Assembly: GCF_040833965.1 (NCBI RefSeq)
Contig: NZ_CP162142.1
Span: 1,575,001-1,639,000 of the forward strand
DNA: 64,000 nt
DNA from: Leptospira sp. WS39.C2
GTDB lineage: Bacteria; Spirochaetota; Leptospiria; Leptospirales; Leptospiraceae
Direction of reading: 5' to 3'
The position numbers and the translations under genes are program-made. The notes beneath the pieces are model-generated. The model was not told the DNA's origin and made no database searches. It saw only the letters and a list, made by a program, of their open reading frames with translations. Shown one piece after another: positions 25,934 to 35,727 of the stretch. Within the stretch, counting starts at the first letter, position 1; each line of letters starts with the position of its first letter.

Positions 25934-27040
25934 TTAAATCCAGCGATACACTTCTAAAGCACCTGCGCGAATCCGAACAGAATAGATGGTATCAAACGCA
26001 TCGGTGTAAGTTTCTCTCCACTGCCCACGAGGGCTTGAGAAAGGGATCCGTTTGTTATTGATGTGGTTCCCTTCTTTGTCATGTACTTGCAAACGTACAG
26101 AGTTTCCTCCATCTTCTGTTTCCCAAATGTAAAACTCACCATTGTTCCTGATGGAAAATAAAATCTCAGAAGGGTCTTGGATTTCTTTTAAGAGTTCCGA
26201 TTGTTTGGAATCAAATTGGAAACGGTAAATCCTACGAAACTTAAATCGTTTGTCCTTTTTAGAATCATAACTAAAAGAACCTAGAACATAATCACCTTCC
26301 GGGTGTGGGAGGAGTTTGTCTAATGTAATGTCATATTCTTTGGATTCATTGCTATTAAAGACATCAAGAGTCGATTCTTTTAAATTGCCTTTTAACTCAC
26401 CTTCCTCAAAGTAAGAAAGTCGCATTTCTTCTGCAATACGGTGGTACACAAATAATTTGTCACCTTCCCCTGGAAGGATGGATTCAATGTAACGGAAAGG
26501 CTCCGAGTTTTTTCCTGAAGCCCCTAACATAAACTTCACGACTCCCTTTTGTGTGATTTGCACAAGAAAGGAAGGAAGCACCGTTGTCCCTTGTGTGGAA
26601 AAAGCCCCACTATAGGTTTTGTATAAGTTTTCTTGGCCAGGTGGGAGTTCCATACCTTTGGAAGAGATACGGTTTTGGACCACAAGGTCACCATCTTCGT
26701 TCATAGCGACAATGCCGATCCCACCAAAACGAAATGGGTAGTGTGGGATCCCTGCCACTGATTTGAAATCAGGGTTTCCAATGGTGGCATCTAGCCGACC
26801 ATTACGATCAAAAAGTTTGATCACAGACTGTTTGTTGTCCGCAAGTGCCGAAATATTCGAAGAAGTGGGGATGGTTAAGGGAACATTGGTCAAGACTTGG
26901 TTTACGACCACACCTTCAAAGGTTTCATTGGTGGCCCCAAGGGGGATACGAAATAGGATTTCTTCTTTTAGGTTCTCCACTCGGAAACGTAAGCAGGAAA
27001 CGGAAACAAAGAGAAGGAGGCTAAAATACAGAGTTCTCAT
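25934..27040 (-). CDS. Hypothetical lipoprotein (LIC_12708-like by position)
   Basis: 368 residues from the ATG of MRTLYFSLLLFVSVSC, a clear lipoprotein signal with Cys16; an upstream-extended frame adds an unlikely hydrophilic leader. The mature protein looks like a beta-propeller or NHL-type fold: repeated segments such as NKQSVIKLFDRNGRLDATIG and GIVAMNEDGDLVVQNRISSK, and YIWETEDGGNSVRLQVHDKEG. From memory, a lipoprotein family named after L. interrogans LIC_12708 lies divergent to rimP in Leptospira; this gene fits in place and type but I cannot verify it here. It abuts nnr with no gap, and its promoter region is shared with rimP. Confidence 0.7.
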   Translation of the reverse strand: MRTLYFSLLLFVSVSCLRFRVENLKEEILFRIPLGATNETFEGVVVNQVLTNVPLTIPTSSNISALADNKQSVIKLFDRNGRLDATIGNPDFKSVAGIPHYPFRFGGIGIVAMNEDGDLVVQNRISSKGMELPPGQENLYKTYSGAFSTQGTTVLPSFLVQITQKGVVKFMLGASGKNSEPFRYIESILPGEGDKLFVYHRIAEEMRLSYFEEGELKGNLKESTLDVFNSNESKEYDITLDKLLPHPEGDYVLGSFSYDSKKDKRFKFRRIYRFQFDSKQSELLKEIQDPSEILFSIRNNGEFYIWETEDGGNSVRLQVHDKEGNHINNKRIPFSSPRGQWRETYTDAFDTIYSVRIRAGALEVYRWI

Positions 27041-27143
27041 GGTGCAACATCCATTCCCTAATTTTTTATTTACAGGACAACTCGCTTTTCCTAGCCTGTC
27101 TAGAGACGTGCTAAATTTTAGCATGAGCTTTGGTCTCTTATAC

Positions 27144-27161
27144 AGATTCCTATAGGAATCT
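27144..27161. promoter_or_regulatory. Perfect 18-bp palindrome just upstream of rimP
   Basis: AGATTCCTA followed by its exact complement TAGGAATCT, ending 11 bases before the TTG start of rimP. A possible -10 (TATACA, 27139-27144) touches its left edge. It could be an operator over the transcription start of the rimP-pnp operon, or a leader hairpin. Confidence 0.55.
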
Positions 27162-27172
27162 TTGGATATGGT

Positions 27173-27661
27173 TTGGTATATACCGAGGAAAACATCAGAG
27201 AACTGATTTTACGAGTTCTCGCTCCACCTCTAGCGCTTTTTTCGCTCCAAGTACAGAATCGGAAAAACCACGCCCTCATTGAGATAGAACTGGATCATCT
27301 CACAGACAGAACTGGCTCTGCTAGTTTGGAAGATTGTGAGACTGTGTCTAGGAGACTCAAAGAGGAGCTGGACCAATGGGGAGAGGAATTTGATTTCACT
27401 CTCCAAGTCTCCTCCGCGGGAGCAGAACGTGTTTTACGTTTGCCGGAGGATTTAATTCGTTTCCAAGGACTTTTGGTGAAACTAGAAGTGCCGCTGGAAT
27501 CAGGGAAATGGGACAAACGATTGTATCGTTTGGGACCGGTTTCGGGGGATTCCGTTGAGCTTACGCTTTACGATCGTAAAACTCGACACAAAAAGAACCA
27601 AAAATCGGTATCTATGCCCATCGCAGAAATACGAAAGGGTAATTTGTATTTAGAAATTTAA
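27173..27661 (+). CDS. rimP: Ribosome maturation factor RimP
   Basis: 162 residues from a TTG start. It has the RimP plan: an N-terminal alpha/beta domain with LIEIELDHLTDRTGSASLED (substrate-like strand-turn) and CETVSRRLKEELD, VSSAGAERVLRLPED (family hallmark VSSPGxxRPL in variant form), then a C-terminal SH3-like barrel. RimP assists late assembly of the 30S subunit. It heads the rimP-nusA-infB-rbfA-truB-rpsO-pnp series, with nusA five bases after its stop. An 18-bp palindrome precedes the start. Confidence 0.9.
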   Translation: MVYTEENIRELILRVLAPPLALFSLQVQNRKNHALIEIELDHLTDRTGSASLEDCETVSRRLKEELDQWGEEFDFTLQVSSAGAERVLRLPEDLIRFQGLLVKLEVPLESGKWDKRLYRLGPVSGDSVELTLYDRKTRHKKNQKSVSMPIAEIRKGNLYLEI

Positions 27662-27665
27662 GACT

Positions 27666-29066
27666 ATGGCGACAAAACAAGCAACGAAAGAAACTGGGCT
27701 ATTCGAAGCCATCCAACAATTCTGTCAGGACAAATCTCTTGATAGAGAACTCGTACTCGGGGTCATCCGCGACTCACTCCTTGCCGCTTATCGCAAAAAA
27801 GTCGGTTTAGAGGCGGAAACAGATGACCGCTGCCAGGTAGAATTTGGCTCCGACAACAAAAACGAAATCATCATCTCTGTGTTACGCGATGTCGTAGCAG
27901 AAAAAACAACAAACCCTCTCGAAGTATCTTTGGAAGATGCGCAGAAAATTGATCCAAAAATCGAAGTGGGTAGCCAAATCCGAGTGTTTGAAAAACCACA
28001 AGACTTGTCTCGAGTCCTCTCAAGCCAAGCCAAACAAATGGTTTTCCAACGCCTTCGTGACATGGAAAAAGAATTACTCTACCAAGAATACAAATCCAAA
28101 GAAGGGGAACTCACACACGGGTACTTCCAACGTTGGAAAAAAGACATCATGTCCATCGACCTAGGAAAGGTAGAAGGGATTATGCTGAAAAAAGACCAAA
28201 ACCCTGGGGAAAAATACCGCCAAGGGGATCGTCTGAAAGCAATCATTTCTCGTGTGGAACTAAGGCCTCGTGAACCAATGCCAGTGATCACACTTTCTCG
28301 TGCCTCTGGTGACTTCGTGAAAAAACTCTTTGAAATGGAAATTCCAGAAGTGTATGACGGAATTGTCGAAATCAGAGATGTCGCTCGTATTCCATCTTAC
28401 AGAACAAAGGTGGTTGTGACCACAAGTAAGTCCGACGTAGACCCAGTGGGAGCTTGTGTGGGAATGAAAGGGGTTCGTATCCAAGCAATTGTTCGCGAAC
28501 TTGGAAACGAAAGGATCGACATTGTCCTCCATTCGGATGAACCAAGTGTGTTTATTGCCAATGCCATTTCTCCTGCAAAACCAGTGGAAGTGCATGTGGA
28601 TAGAAAACGAGGGGATGCCCTTGTAATTGTTCCGGATGAATCTTTATCGCTTGCGATTGGAATCAACGGATCCAATGTAAAACTTGTTTCCCAACTTTCG
28701 GGATTCAAAATCGATATCAAAACTGTATCCCAATACAACCAAGAACTCGCGTCCCCTGAAGCTCGCGAAAAACTGGACCGACTTTTCAATGCCCAACAAG
28801 AAGCAATGGAAGAGTCAGATGACATTTACAACCAATCGGGGCAGGAAGATGAGGAAGAAGAGTCTGGTTACACACCTCTTTCCGAAATCCCAGGTCTCAC
28901 TCCAAGGATCGTTGGCTTACTCGAAGCTGGTGGGATCAAAAATGTGGAAACCCTTCTTGAGTTCAGCCAGGAAGAACTTTCGAAAATTTCCGGAATCGGA
29001 AAAACTACGGCAGAACAAATTTTACGTCTGTTACGTGAGTCTATCGAATGGGTAGAAGAGGGTTAA
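27666..29066 (+). CDS. nusA: Transcription termination/antitermination factor NusA
   Basis: 466 residues. The N-terminal RNA polymerase-binding domain (about 1-130) is followed by an S1 domain (GELTHGYFQRWKKDIMSIDLG, about 145-200) and two KH domains (VGACVGMKGVRIQAIVREL and SLAIGINGSNVKLVSQL). An acidic linker DEEEESG precedes a C-terminal helix-hairpin-helix LSEIPGLTPRIVGLLEAGG. NusA controls pausing, termination and antitermination. The gene is in its conserved place between rimP and infB; infB starts 15 bases later. Confidence 0.97.
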   Translation: MATKQATKETGLFEAIQQFCQDKSLDRELVLGVIRDSLLAAYRKKVGLEAETDDRCQVEFGSDNKNEIIISVLRDVVAEKTTNPLEVSLEDAQKIDPKIEVGSQIRVFEKPQDLSRVLSSQAKQMVFQRLRDMEKELLYQEYKSKEGELTHGYFQRWKKDIMSIDLGKVEGIMLKKDQNPGEKYRQGDRLKAIISRVELRPREPMPVITLSRASGDFVKKLFEMEIPEVYDGIVEIRDVARIPSYRTKVVVTTSKSDVDPVGACVGMKGVRIQAIVRELGNERIDIVLHSDEPSVFIANAISPAKPVEVHVDRKRGDALVIVPDESLSLAIGINGSNVKLVSQLSGFKIDIKTVSQYNQELASPEAREKLDRLFNAQQEAMEESDDIYNQSGQEDEEEESGYTPLSEIPGLTPRIVGLLEAGGIKNVETLLEFSQEELSKISGIGKTTAEQILRLLRESIEWVEEG

Positions 29067-29081
29067 GTTTTAAGGCATAAT

Positions 29082-31829
29082 ATGGAAGAGCAAAAATCGA
29101 TAAAAGAAACCCTCCAGCAGGGAGCCAGCGGTGACAAAACCAAGAAAAAACTTGTCATCAAAAAGAAAACGGCGGCCCCTTCTGATGAGAAAAAAGAATC
29201 CAGTTCTGGGGGCCAACAACAAGCGGCAGAAGTGAAACAACCTTCTTCCACTGGTGGGGACAAAAAGAAGGATTTAAACGAACTCATTCGCGAAGAAGCC
29301 AAACGACAAGGTCTCGGATCAGGTCCGCAAGCCCCTTCGCAAGCATCTCCGATTGTTTCTCGTCCCGACAGAAAACCGGAACCTCTTCCACAACCAGAAA
29401 GAGATAAACCTCCCATGGACCGTAAACCGGAATCCATCCTTTCTGGTGACACCTCTTCGCCAAACTACCGTTCGGGTGGTGGTCAAGCAGGTGGCAACCA
29501 AGGTTATTTTAGAAAAGAAGATCGTAATCCCATTGTAAGCCGACCAACAACTCCTCGTCCGCAAAGACCAGAAGGGCAAACAGGTGGTGGATACCAAGGA
29601 AACCGTGGTCCAGGACAGGGTGGCGGTTACCAAGGGAACAGAGGTCCAGGCCAAGGTGGTCCAGGTGGTGGTTACCAAGGGAATCGTGGTCCAGGACAGG
29701 GCGGCGGATACCAAGGGAACAGAGGCCCAGGCCAAGGTGGTCCAGGTGGTGGTTACCAAGGAAATCGTGGTCCAGGACAGGGCGGCGGATACCAAGGGAA
29801 CAGAGGCCCAGGCCAAGGTGGTCCAGGTGGATACCAAGGAAACCGTGGCGCAAGACCAATTGGACAAGGTGGACCGGGTACCGGTAGACCTCCAGGTGAT
29901 GCTCCGTTTGGTGCACCTCCAGGTGGACTTCCTGGTGCAGGTGGACCAGGTGGTGCCAAAAAGAAAGTATTCGATAAAGAAAAAGGTGGAAGGGAAGAAA
30001 ACGAAAACACTAAGTTTTTCAAACAATCCTTTCGCAAACAAAAGGCACAGGCTGCAGCTCTTGCCGCTGTACCAAAAGAAATCTCTATTTTAGAAAACAT
30101 CCAAGTGGGTGAGATTGCTAAAAAACTAAACCTGAAACCAGGGGAAGTGATTAGTAAACTCATGAAGATGGGAATGATGGTAACGATCAATAATGTGATC
30201 GATGCCGAAACTGCATCGATTCTTGCAGACGATTACGGCTGTAAGGTGAAAATTGTTTCTCTTTACGATGAAACTGTCATCGAAGAAGAAAAGGATGCAC
30301 CAGAAGATTATATCACTCGTCCTCCTGTTGTTACCATTATGGGTCACGTTGACCATGGTAAAACAAAACTCCTCGATACCATTCGGTCTTCCCGGGTGGC
30401 AGAAGGGGAATCGGGTGGAATCACTCAGCACATTGGTGCCTACCAAGTAGAAACGGAACGCGGAAAAATCGCCTTCTTGGATACACCTGGTCACGAAGCG
30501 TTCACTTCGATGAGAGCACGTGGTGCATCTGTTACCGATATCGTGGTACTCGTTGTTGCTGCTGATGATGGGGTGATGCCTCAAACGATTGAAGCGATCA
30601 ACCACGCCAAAGAAGCAGAAGTTCCGATCATTGTTGCGGTCAACAAAATTGACCTACCTGCAGCAAACCCAGAAAAGGTGAGACAAGAACTTTCTAATTA
30701 TGGATTACAACCAGAAGAATGGGGTGGAACTACCATCTTCTGTGATATATCAGCAAAAAGTAATATTGGAATTGATAAACTGTTAGAGATGCTCATCATC
30801 CAAGCAGAACTCCTAGATCACAAAGCCAATCCGAAACGAAAAGCAAAAGGAACCATTGTAGAAGCAAAACTCGATCCAGGTCGTGGTGCTGTGGCAACGG
30901 TTCTCATCCAAAACGGAACCCTCCGTGTGGGAGATGCCTTTGTTGCAGGAGTGCATGCAGGACGTGTTCGTGCGATGTATGACGACCTTGGTCGTTCCAT
31001 CAAAGAAGCAGGCCCATCCTTTCCGGCTCTTGTAACGGGACTCGATGGAGTTCCTGATGCAGGTGCTCCATTTGATGTGGTGATTGATGACAAAGAAGCA
31101 CGAACGATCTCTCATAGCCGTCAAGATTATGAAAGACTCGGCCAATCGAAAAATGCTGCAACTCGTGTGACACTCGACAATATGAGTGAGATCATCAAAC
31201 AAGGTGCTCTCAAAGAACTCAAAGTCATCATCAAAGCGGACGTTCGTGGATCTACGGAAGCGGTAAAAGAAGCTCTCGAAAAACTTTCGACTGCAGATGT
31301 TCGCCTCAATGTGATCCATGCAGGAACGGGTGCGATTGTGGATTCCGATATTATCTTAGCTTCAGCATCGAATGCAATCGTGATTGGTTTCCATACTCGT
31401 GCGAATCCAAAAACGGTTTCCCTTGCTGAGAAAGAAAAAGTCGAAATCAAATACTATAGCATCATCTACGATGTGGTCAATGAAGTGAAAGCGTCCATGG
31501 AAGGAATGCTCGAACCTGAAAAAGTGGAAAACATCATTGGTAAAGTCGAAATCCGCGATGTATTCAAAATCTCCAAAGTGGGGAACATTGCAGGTTGTAT
31601 GGTGAAATCCGGTAAGGTGACAAAACAAGCTTACGTTCGTGTGATTTCCAGCGAAACAGGTGAGATCACTTGGGAAGGGAAAATCAAAAACCTCAAACGT
31701 ATGAAAGACGATGTGGCTGATGTTCTCACTGGATTTGAGTGTGGTATCTTACTCGATGGATTCAATGACTTCTCTGTGGGTGACGAAATCGAAGCATACG
31801 AGATTCGCGAGATTGCTCGTAAACTGTAA
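29082..31829 (+). CDS. infB: Translation initiation factor IF-2 with glycine-rich N-terminal repeats
   Basis: 915 residues. The N-terminal ~310 residues are low-complexity: Lys/Ser-rich, then a Gly-rich segment (about 168-256) with seven YQGNRG units. A conserved IF2_N region (about 345-395) comes next. The G domain has G1 GHVDHGKT at 421-428, DTPGHE (G3) and NKIDLP (G4). Domains II-IV follow, ending [12 protein letters not shown]-2 delivers fMet-tRNA to the 30S subunit and promotes subunit joining. rbfA begins 10 bases after the stop. The repeat region differs in composition from the rest and is expected to be disordered. Confidence 0.97.
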   Translation: MEEQKSIKETLQQGASGDKTKKKLVIKKKTAAPSDEKKESSSGGQQQAAEVKQPSSTGGDKKKDLNELIREEAKRQGLGSGPQAPSQASPIVSRPDRKPEPLPQPERDKPPMDRKPESILSGDTSSPNYRSGGGQAGGNQGYFRKEDRNPIVSRPTTPRPQRPEGQTGGGYQGNRGPGQGGGYQGNRGPGQGGPGGGYQGNRGPGQGGGYQGNRGPGQGGPGGGYQGNRGPGQGGGYQGNRGPGQGGPGGYQGNRGARPIGQGGPGTGRPPGDAPFGAPPGGLPGAGGPGGAKKKVFDKEKGGREENENTKFFKQSFRKQKAQAAALAAVPKEISILENIQVGEIAKKLNLKPGEVISKLMKMGMMVTINNVIDAETASILADDYGCKVKIVSLYDETVIEEEKDAPEDYITRPPVVTIMGHVDHGKTKLLDTIRSSRVAEGESGGITQHIGAYQVETERGKIAFLDTPGHEAFTSMRARGASVTDIVVLVVAADDGVMPQTIEAINHAKEAEVPIIVAVNKIDLPAANPEKVRQELSNYGLQPEEWGGTTIFCDISAKSNIGIDKLLEMLIIQAELLDHKANPKRKAKGTIVEAKLDPGRGAVATVLIQNGTLRVGDAFVAGVHAGRVRAMYDDLGRSIKEAGPSFPALVTGLDGVPDAGAPFDVVIDDKEARTISHSRQDYERLGQSKNAATRVTLDNMSEIIKQGALKELKVIIKADVRGSTEAVKEALEKLSTADVRLNVIHAGTGAIVDSDIILASASNAIVIGFHTRANPKTVSLAEKEKVEIKYYSIIYDVVNEVKASMEGMLEPEKVENIIGKVEIRDVFKISKVGNIAGCMVKSGKVTKQAYVRVISSETGEITWEGKIKNLKRMKDDVADVLTGFECGILLDGFNDFSVGDEIEAYEIREIARKL
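29583..29849 (+). repeat. In-frame tandem repeats within infB ([11 protein letters not shown] type)
   Basis: About 270 bases coding for seven YQGNRG units arranged as roughly three composite 81-bp periods (27 residues), where single and PGG-extended units alternate. Near-identical DNA between periods suggests recent duplication and likely copy-number variation between strains. Confidence 0.85.
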
Positions 31830-31839
31830 GGCGGCCTAA

Positions 31840-32340
31840 ATGAATCCCATTCGAATGAAAAAACTCGAATCGGAGATCATTCGCCTCATCTCCTCTGCGA
31901 TTTTGGAAGGCAAGGTAAAAGACCCTCGGGTCTTTTTACCGAGTTTCCATCGCATTGAAATCAGCGAAGACTTACGGTATGCGAAAGTTTACTTCACAGC
32001 CCTTTGTAATAATAACGAAAGAAAAAAACTCACACAAGGACTTGTATCTTGTGCGGGATTTTTATCCTCTCTTGTCGGAAAAAACCTCCACTTACATACA
32101 AACCCCAAGTTTAGTTTTGTCTGGGATAATAACTACATCAAAAGTTTGGATGTGATTCGTCTCATTGATGAATCTGCCCCAAAAACTTTATTCGAAGAAC
32201 TCCATTCAGATGGAACAGATGAGGATACGGATGAAGAGGAAAACTCTTCTCGGGAAAACAAAGAGGCAGAGTCAAACAACTCAGAAAGTGAAATAACGGA
32301 TTCCCATTCAGATTTTCCCTCAAAAGAAAACCAAAAATAA
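31840..32340 (+). CDS. rbfA: 30S ribosome-binding factor RbfA
   Basis: 166 residues. The core (about 1-115) is RbfA-like: RMKKLESEIIRLISSAILEGK, DPRVFLPSFHRIEISEDLRYAKVYF and LHLHTNPKFSFVWDN. RbfA binds pre-30S particles and helps 16S rRNA 5'-end maturation and cold adaptation. A C-terminal tail of about 45 residues, rich in Asp, Glu, Ser and Asn, extends beyond the usual family length. The gene is in the operon between infB and truB (28 bases to truB). Confidence 0.93.
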   Translation: MNPIRMKKLESEIIRLISSAILEGKVKDPRVFLPSFHRIEISEDLRYAKVYFTALCNNNERKKLTQGLVSCAGFLSSLVGKNLHLHTNPKFSFVWDNNYIKSLDVIRLIDESAPKTLFEELHSDGTDEDTDEEENSSRENKEAESNNSESEITDSHSDFPSKENQK

Positions 32341-32368
32341 ACACCTAAAATTTGTTTGGTGACCACTG

Positions 32369-33298
32369 ATGGCAAAACCCTACCGATCTGGATTTTTATT
32401 TGTTTATAAACCACCTGGGATTACCAGTTCTGATTTGGTTTTAAAGACCAAACGTTTGTTAAATCAAAAATCGGTGGGACATACGGGAACTCTTGACCGG
32501 TTTGCCGAAGGCCTACTCATTTTACCTTGTGGGGACTACACTGCCTTCTCTCAAGTTTTCCTTGGAAAAGACAAAACCTATTTGGCAGAAGTAGTTGTGG
32601 GGCTTCGCACGGACTCAGGTGACCCCGATGGAATTGTCGAAGTTGATGAAAGGGAATCCTCACTCCCAATCTTTCATTCTAAATTTCCGATCCAAAGTTT
32701 GGAAGAAGAACTACAAAACCTCACAAAGCTCACAACCCAAAAAGCACCGAAAATTTCCGCTCTGAAAGTAGGGGGCAAACGCCAATCTGACCTTTTTCGG
32801 GAAGGAACAGTGGTAGAAGAAAAAGAACGCGCCATCACCATCCATTCCATAAAAGACATACAAAAAACAGAGTCCGGATTTTCGTTCCGAGTCCATGTAA
32901 GTTCAGGGACATACATTCGTAAACTAGTCCTCGACCTTTCCGACAAGTGGGGGATCCCACTGTCTCTCGGTAGGCTTGTGCGAGAATCGATCGGTGAGTA
33001 TGATGTCAGTGGTGCCAAAACTCTGGAGGATATCACCGCAAGTGACCTCAAAAACTGGAAAGAAGTGTTTCCTTTGCCACTACGGATTGTAGACGAGACG
33101 GAAAAAAAAGCGGTAATCCACGGGGGTTACATCTGGGACAAACTCCCGAAAGCGGATTCCCTTGGGTTTTATATCGTGGACGAGGACGAGGCCACCATCC
33201 TTGCTTGGTGTTCTTATGAAGAGAAACCGAACCACATTCCATACCGCTACCGAAAAGTATTTTTTGACCCTTCTGCAAAAATTATGTTTTCTAAATGA
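32369..33298 (+). CDS. truB: tRNA pseudouridine(55) synthase TruB
   Basis: 309 residues. GFLFVYKPPGITSSDLVLK and GHTGTLDRFAEGLLILPCG carry the TruB signature with the catalytic Asp in GTLD; VHVSSGTYIRKLVLDL is also typical. The enzyme makes pseudouridine 55 in the T-loop of most tRNAs. The order infB-rbfA-truB-rpsO-pnp is widely conserved, and rpsO starts 26 bases later. Confidence 0.96.
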   Translation: MAKPYRSGFLFVYKPPGITSSDLVLKTKRLLNQKSVGHTGTLDRFAEGLLILPCGDYTAFSQVFLGKDKTYLAEVVVGLRTDSGDPDGIVEVDERESSLPIFHSKFPIQSLEEELQNLTKLTTQKAPKISALKVGGKRQSDLFREGTVVEEKERAITIHSIKDIQKTESGFSFRVHVSSGTYIRKLVLDLSDKWGIPLSLGRLVRESIGEYDVSGAKTLEDITASDLKNWKEVFPLPLRIVDETEKKAVIHGGYIWDKLPKADSLGFYIVDEDEATILAWCSYEEKPNHIPYRYRKVFFDPSAKIMFSK

Positions 33299-33324
33299 GT
33301 CCTTCTTAAAATCTGGACACTAGT

Positions 33325-33591
33325 ATGATCACAAAAGAACAAAAACAGCAGATCATTGCTACATTCGGTAGCAAACCAAACGACACAGGTTCTGCAGAAG
33401 TACAAATCGCTCTTCTCGACTCTCGTATTAAAGACCTTACTGAACACTTCAAAGTGAACAAGAAGGACTTTCACTCTCGCCGCGGTCTAATCGCAATGGT
33501 GAACCAGAGAAAGAGTTTGTTGGAATACCTAAAACGTTCCAACTTAGAAAGTTATAAAAAGCTGATTGAAAAACTCGGCCTTAGGAAATAA
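33325..33591 (+). CDS. rpsO: 30S ribosomal protein S15
   Basis: 88 residues, normal S15 length. [21 protein letters not shown], then [21 protein letters not shown] are the expected helices and rRNA-binding residues. The protein organises the central domain of 16S rRNA. It sits directly before pnp, with five bases between stop and start, as in many bacteria where the pair is co-transcribed and processed. Confidence 0.97.
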   Translation: MITKEQKQQIIATFGSKPNDTGSAEVQIALLDSRIKDLTEHFKVNKKDFHSRRGLIAMVNQRKSLLEYLKRSNLESYKKLIEKLGLRK

Positions 33592-33596
33592 TTCCT

Positions 33597-35687
33597 ATGG
33601 CTACAGAGTTGACTGGTTCTTGGGGTAGAGACTCTATCACCATTGAGACCGGCAAGTGGGCGAAACAAGCTCACGGGTCGGTTGTATACAAAACCGGAAA
33701 TTTGGTCCTTCTTGCCACTGTTTGTGCAGCGGAAGAACCAAAAGAAGGACAAGATTTTTTCCCATTAACATGCGAATACACGGAAAAAGCCTATTCAGTT
33801 GGCCGTTTCCCTGGCGGATACTTCAAACGCGAAGCAAAACCTGCCGAACACGAAGTATTACTTTCTAGAATCCTTGACCGTCCGATTCGTCCTATGTTCC
33901 CAGAAGGTTACTTCTCGGAAGTCCAACTCCTCGTACAAGTATTATCTGCTGACAAACAAGTATCAGTCCAAGGCCATGCGATTAACGCAGCTTCGGCGGC
34001 TCTTTCTGTTTCTTCCATTCCGTTTGCAGGTCCCATTGCGGGTGCTCGTATCGGAAGGATTGGTGGTGAGTTTATTTTAAACCCTACCAACGAAGAAATC
34101 ACAAAATCCGATTTGGATTTGGTGGTAGCTGGAACCAAAGATGCTATCGTCATGATCGAAGGGGAAGCAAGTGAAATCTCCAAAGAAGACATGATGGCAG
34201 CCCTTCGTTTTGCACAAGAACAGCTGAAAATTGCTGTGATGATGCAGGAAGAATTGGCTAAGAAAAATGGTACTGTTAAAAAAGAAGTCGTTTTAAAAAC
34301 ACCTGATAAAGAACTGCACGCAAAAATTCGTGAGTTCGCATACGATCGTTTGGCGGCTGCAAACAAAAATGCAGACAAAGCTAAACGTAATGATGACATC
34401 AAAGCGATTAATAAAGAAACGGTTGAACATTTTAAAACCTTACTGGCTCCAGAAGATAAAACAAAAGACATCAAACATTTCCTTCATGAATTAGAATACG
34501 AAGTGGTTCGTGAGCTCGTTCTTGGCGAAGGGATTCGTTTTGACGGTCGTAAAACAAACGAAATCCGACAAATCTCTTGTGAAATTGATGTCCTTCCTGG
34601 ACCACATGGTTCGGCTGTTTTCACTCGTGGACAAACACAGTCCCTTGGTGTGATGACACTCGGTACCACTTCTGACAACCAACGATACGAAACACTCGAA
34701 GGTTCCAAAGAAAAGAACTTTATGTTACACTATAACTTCCCTGCGTTTTCTGTAGGGGAAGTGCGACGTAACTCAGGCCCTGGACGGCGTGAAATTGGTC
34801 ATGGAAACCTTGCAGAACGTGCAATTAAAAAGGTCCTTCCATCACAAACTGAGTTTCCGTATGTGATAAGACTTGTGTCTGAAATTTTAGAATCCAATGG
34901 ATCTTCTTCTATGGCTTCCGTTTGTTCTGGAACTTTAGCGCTTATGGCTGGTGGGGTTCCCATTTCTGGTGCTGTGTCTGGAATTGCAATGGGTCTTTTC
35001 AGTGATGAAAAAGGTCGTTTTGCGGTTTTATCTGACATTGCAGGAATCGAAGACCACTTCGGCGATATGGACTTTAAACTTGCGGGAACAAAAAAAGGCA
35101 TCACTGCCTTCCAAATGGACCTAAAAGTCAATGGTCTTGGCCTCGAAGTTTTGCAAAAGGCCATCGAACAAGCAGAAGTGGGTCGTGACCATATCCTTGG
35201 TGAAATGAATAAAGCCATTTCTGCCGTAAAAGGGAACCTTAGCGAAAACGCGCCACGGATCACGCAAAAACAAATTCCAAAAGATCGTATCGGAGAACTC
35301 ATTGGCCCAGGTGGGAAAATGATCCGTGCGATCATCGAACAATCTGGTTCGGAAATTTCTGTGGATGATTCTGGAAAAGTAACCATTGCTTCTCCAAGTG
35401 AAGAGTCCAAGGAAAAAGCCATCGCCATGATCGATGGAATTTTTGAAGAAATCGAAGTAGGAAGAATCTACGAAGGTGTCATCAAACGAATCGCTGACTT
35501 TGGTGCCTTTGTTGAAATTTTACCAGGAAAAGAAGGGCTTTGCCACATCTCTAAACTAGATGTGAAACGAGTTCAATCTGTTCGTGACATAGTTTCCGAA
35601 GGGGAAAAAATCAAAGTGAAAGTAATTTCCGTTGATAAAATGGGAAAAATTGATCTTTCGAGAAAGGATGTCCTTTTAGACAACTAA
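33597..35687 (+). CDS. pnp: Polyribonucleotide nucleotidyltransferase (PNPase)
   Basis: 696 residues. Two RNase PH domains (about 10-215 and 315-540) surround a helical linker; the second includes [15 protein letters not shown] and [16 protein letters not shown] with the catalytic acidic residues. A KH domain ([18 protein letters not shown]) and an S1 domain ([20 protein letters not shown]) close the protein. PNPase degrades RNA 3' to 5' using phosphate and adds heteropolymeric tails. A strong hairpin follows 8 bases after the stop. Confidence 0.97.
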   Translation: MATELTGSWGRDSITIETGKWAKQAHGSVVYKTGNLVLLATVCAAEEPKEGQDFFPLTCEYTEKAYSVGRFPGGYFKREAKPAEHEVLLSRILDRPIRPMFPEGYFSEVQLLVQVLSADKQVSVQGHAINAASAALSVSSIPFAGPIAGARIGRIGGEFILNPTNEEITKSDLDLVVAGTKDAIVMIEGEASEISKEDMMAALRFAQEQLKIAVMMQEELAKKNGTVKKEVVLKTPDKELHAKIREFAYDRLAAANKNADKAKRNDDIKAINKETVEHFKTLLAPEDKTKDIKHFLHELEYEVVRELVLGEGIRFDGRKTNEIRQISCEIDVLPGPHGSAVFTRGQTQSLGVMTLGTTSDNQRYETLEGSKEKNFMLHYNFPAFSVGEVRRNSGPGRREIGHGNLAERAIKKVLPSQTEFPYVIRLVSEILESNGSSSMASVCSGTLALMAGGVPISGAVSGIAMGLFSDEKGRFAVLSDIAGIEDHFGDMDFKLAGTKKGITAFQMDLKVNGLGLEVLQKAIEQAEVGRDHILGEMNKAISAVKGNLSENAPRITQKQIPKDRIGELIGPGGKMIRAIIEQSGSEISVDDSGKVTIASPSEESKEKAIAMIDGIFEEIEVGRIYEGVIKRIADFGAFVEILPGKEGLCHISKLDVKRVQSVRDIVSEGEKIKVKVISVDKMGKIDLSRKDVLLDN

Positions 35688-35695
35688 ACAACAGT

Positions 35696-35715
35696 CCCCA
35701 AACATCTGTTTGGGG
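35696..35715 (+). promoter_or_regulatory. Hairpin between pnp and M16 protease overlapping a ribosome binding site
   Basis: CCCCAAAC (35696-35703), loop ATCT, GTTTGGGG (35708-35715). The 3' arm continues into GGAG, so the Shine-Dalgarno of the following gene (about 35712-35719, eight bases before ATG 35728) is partly inside the stem. There is no U-tract, so this is more a processing or translation-control hairpin than a terminator. Confidence 0.65.
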
Positions 35716-35727
35716 GGAGTGAACCAA

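Noticed and set aside
29583..29849. CRISPR array
   Set aside because: The repeats are in-frame codons of IF-2 with no unique spacers; no cas genes are present.
29319..30041. Long reverse-strand frames across the infB repeat region
   Set aside because: They are low-complexity antisense of the Gly-rich repeats (Thr/Ser/Trp-rich), typical shadow frames.
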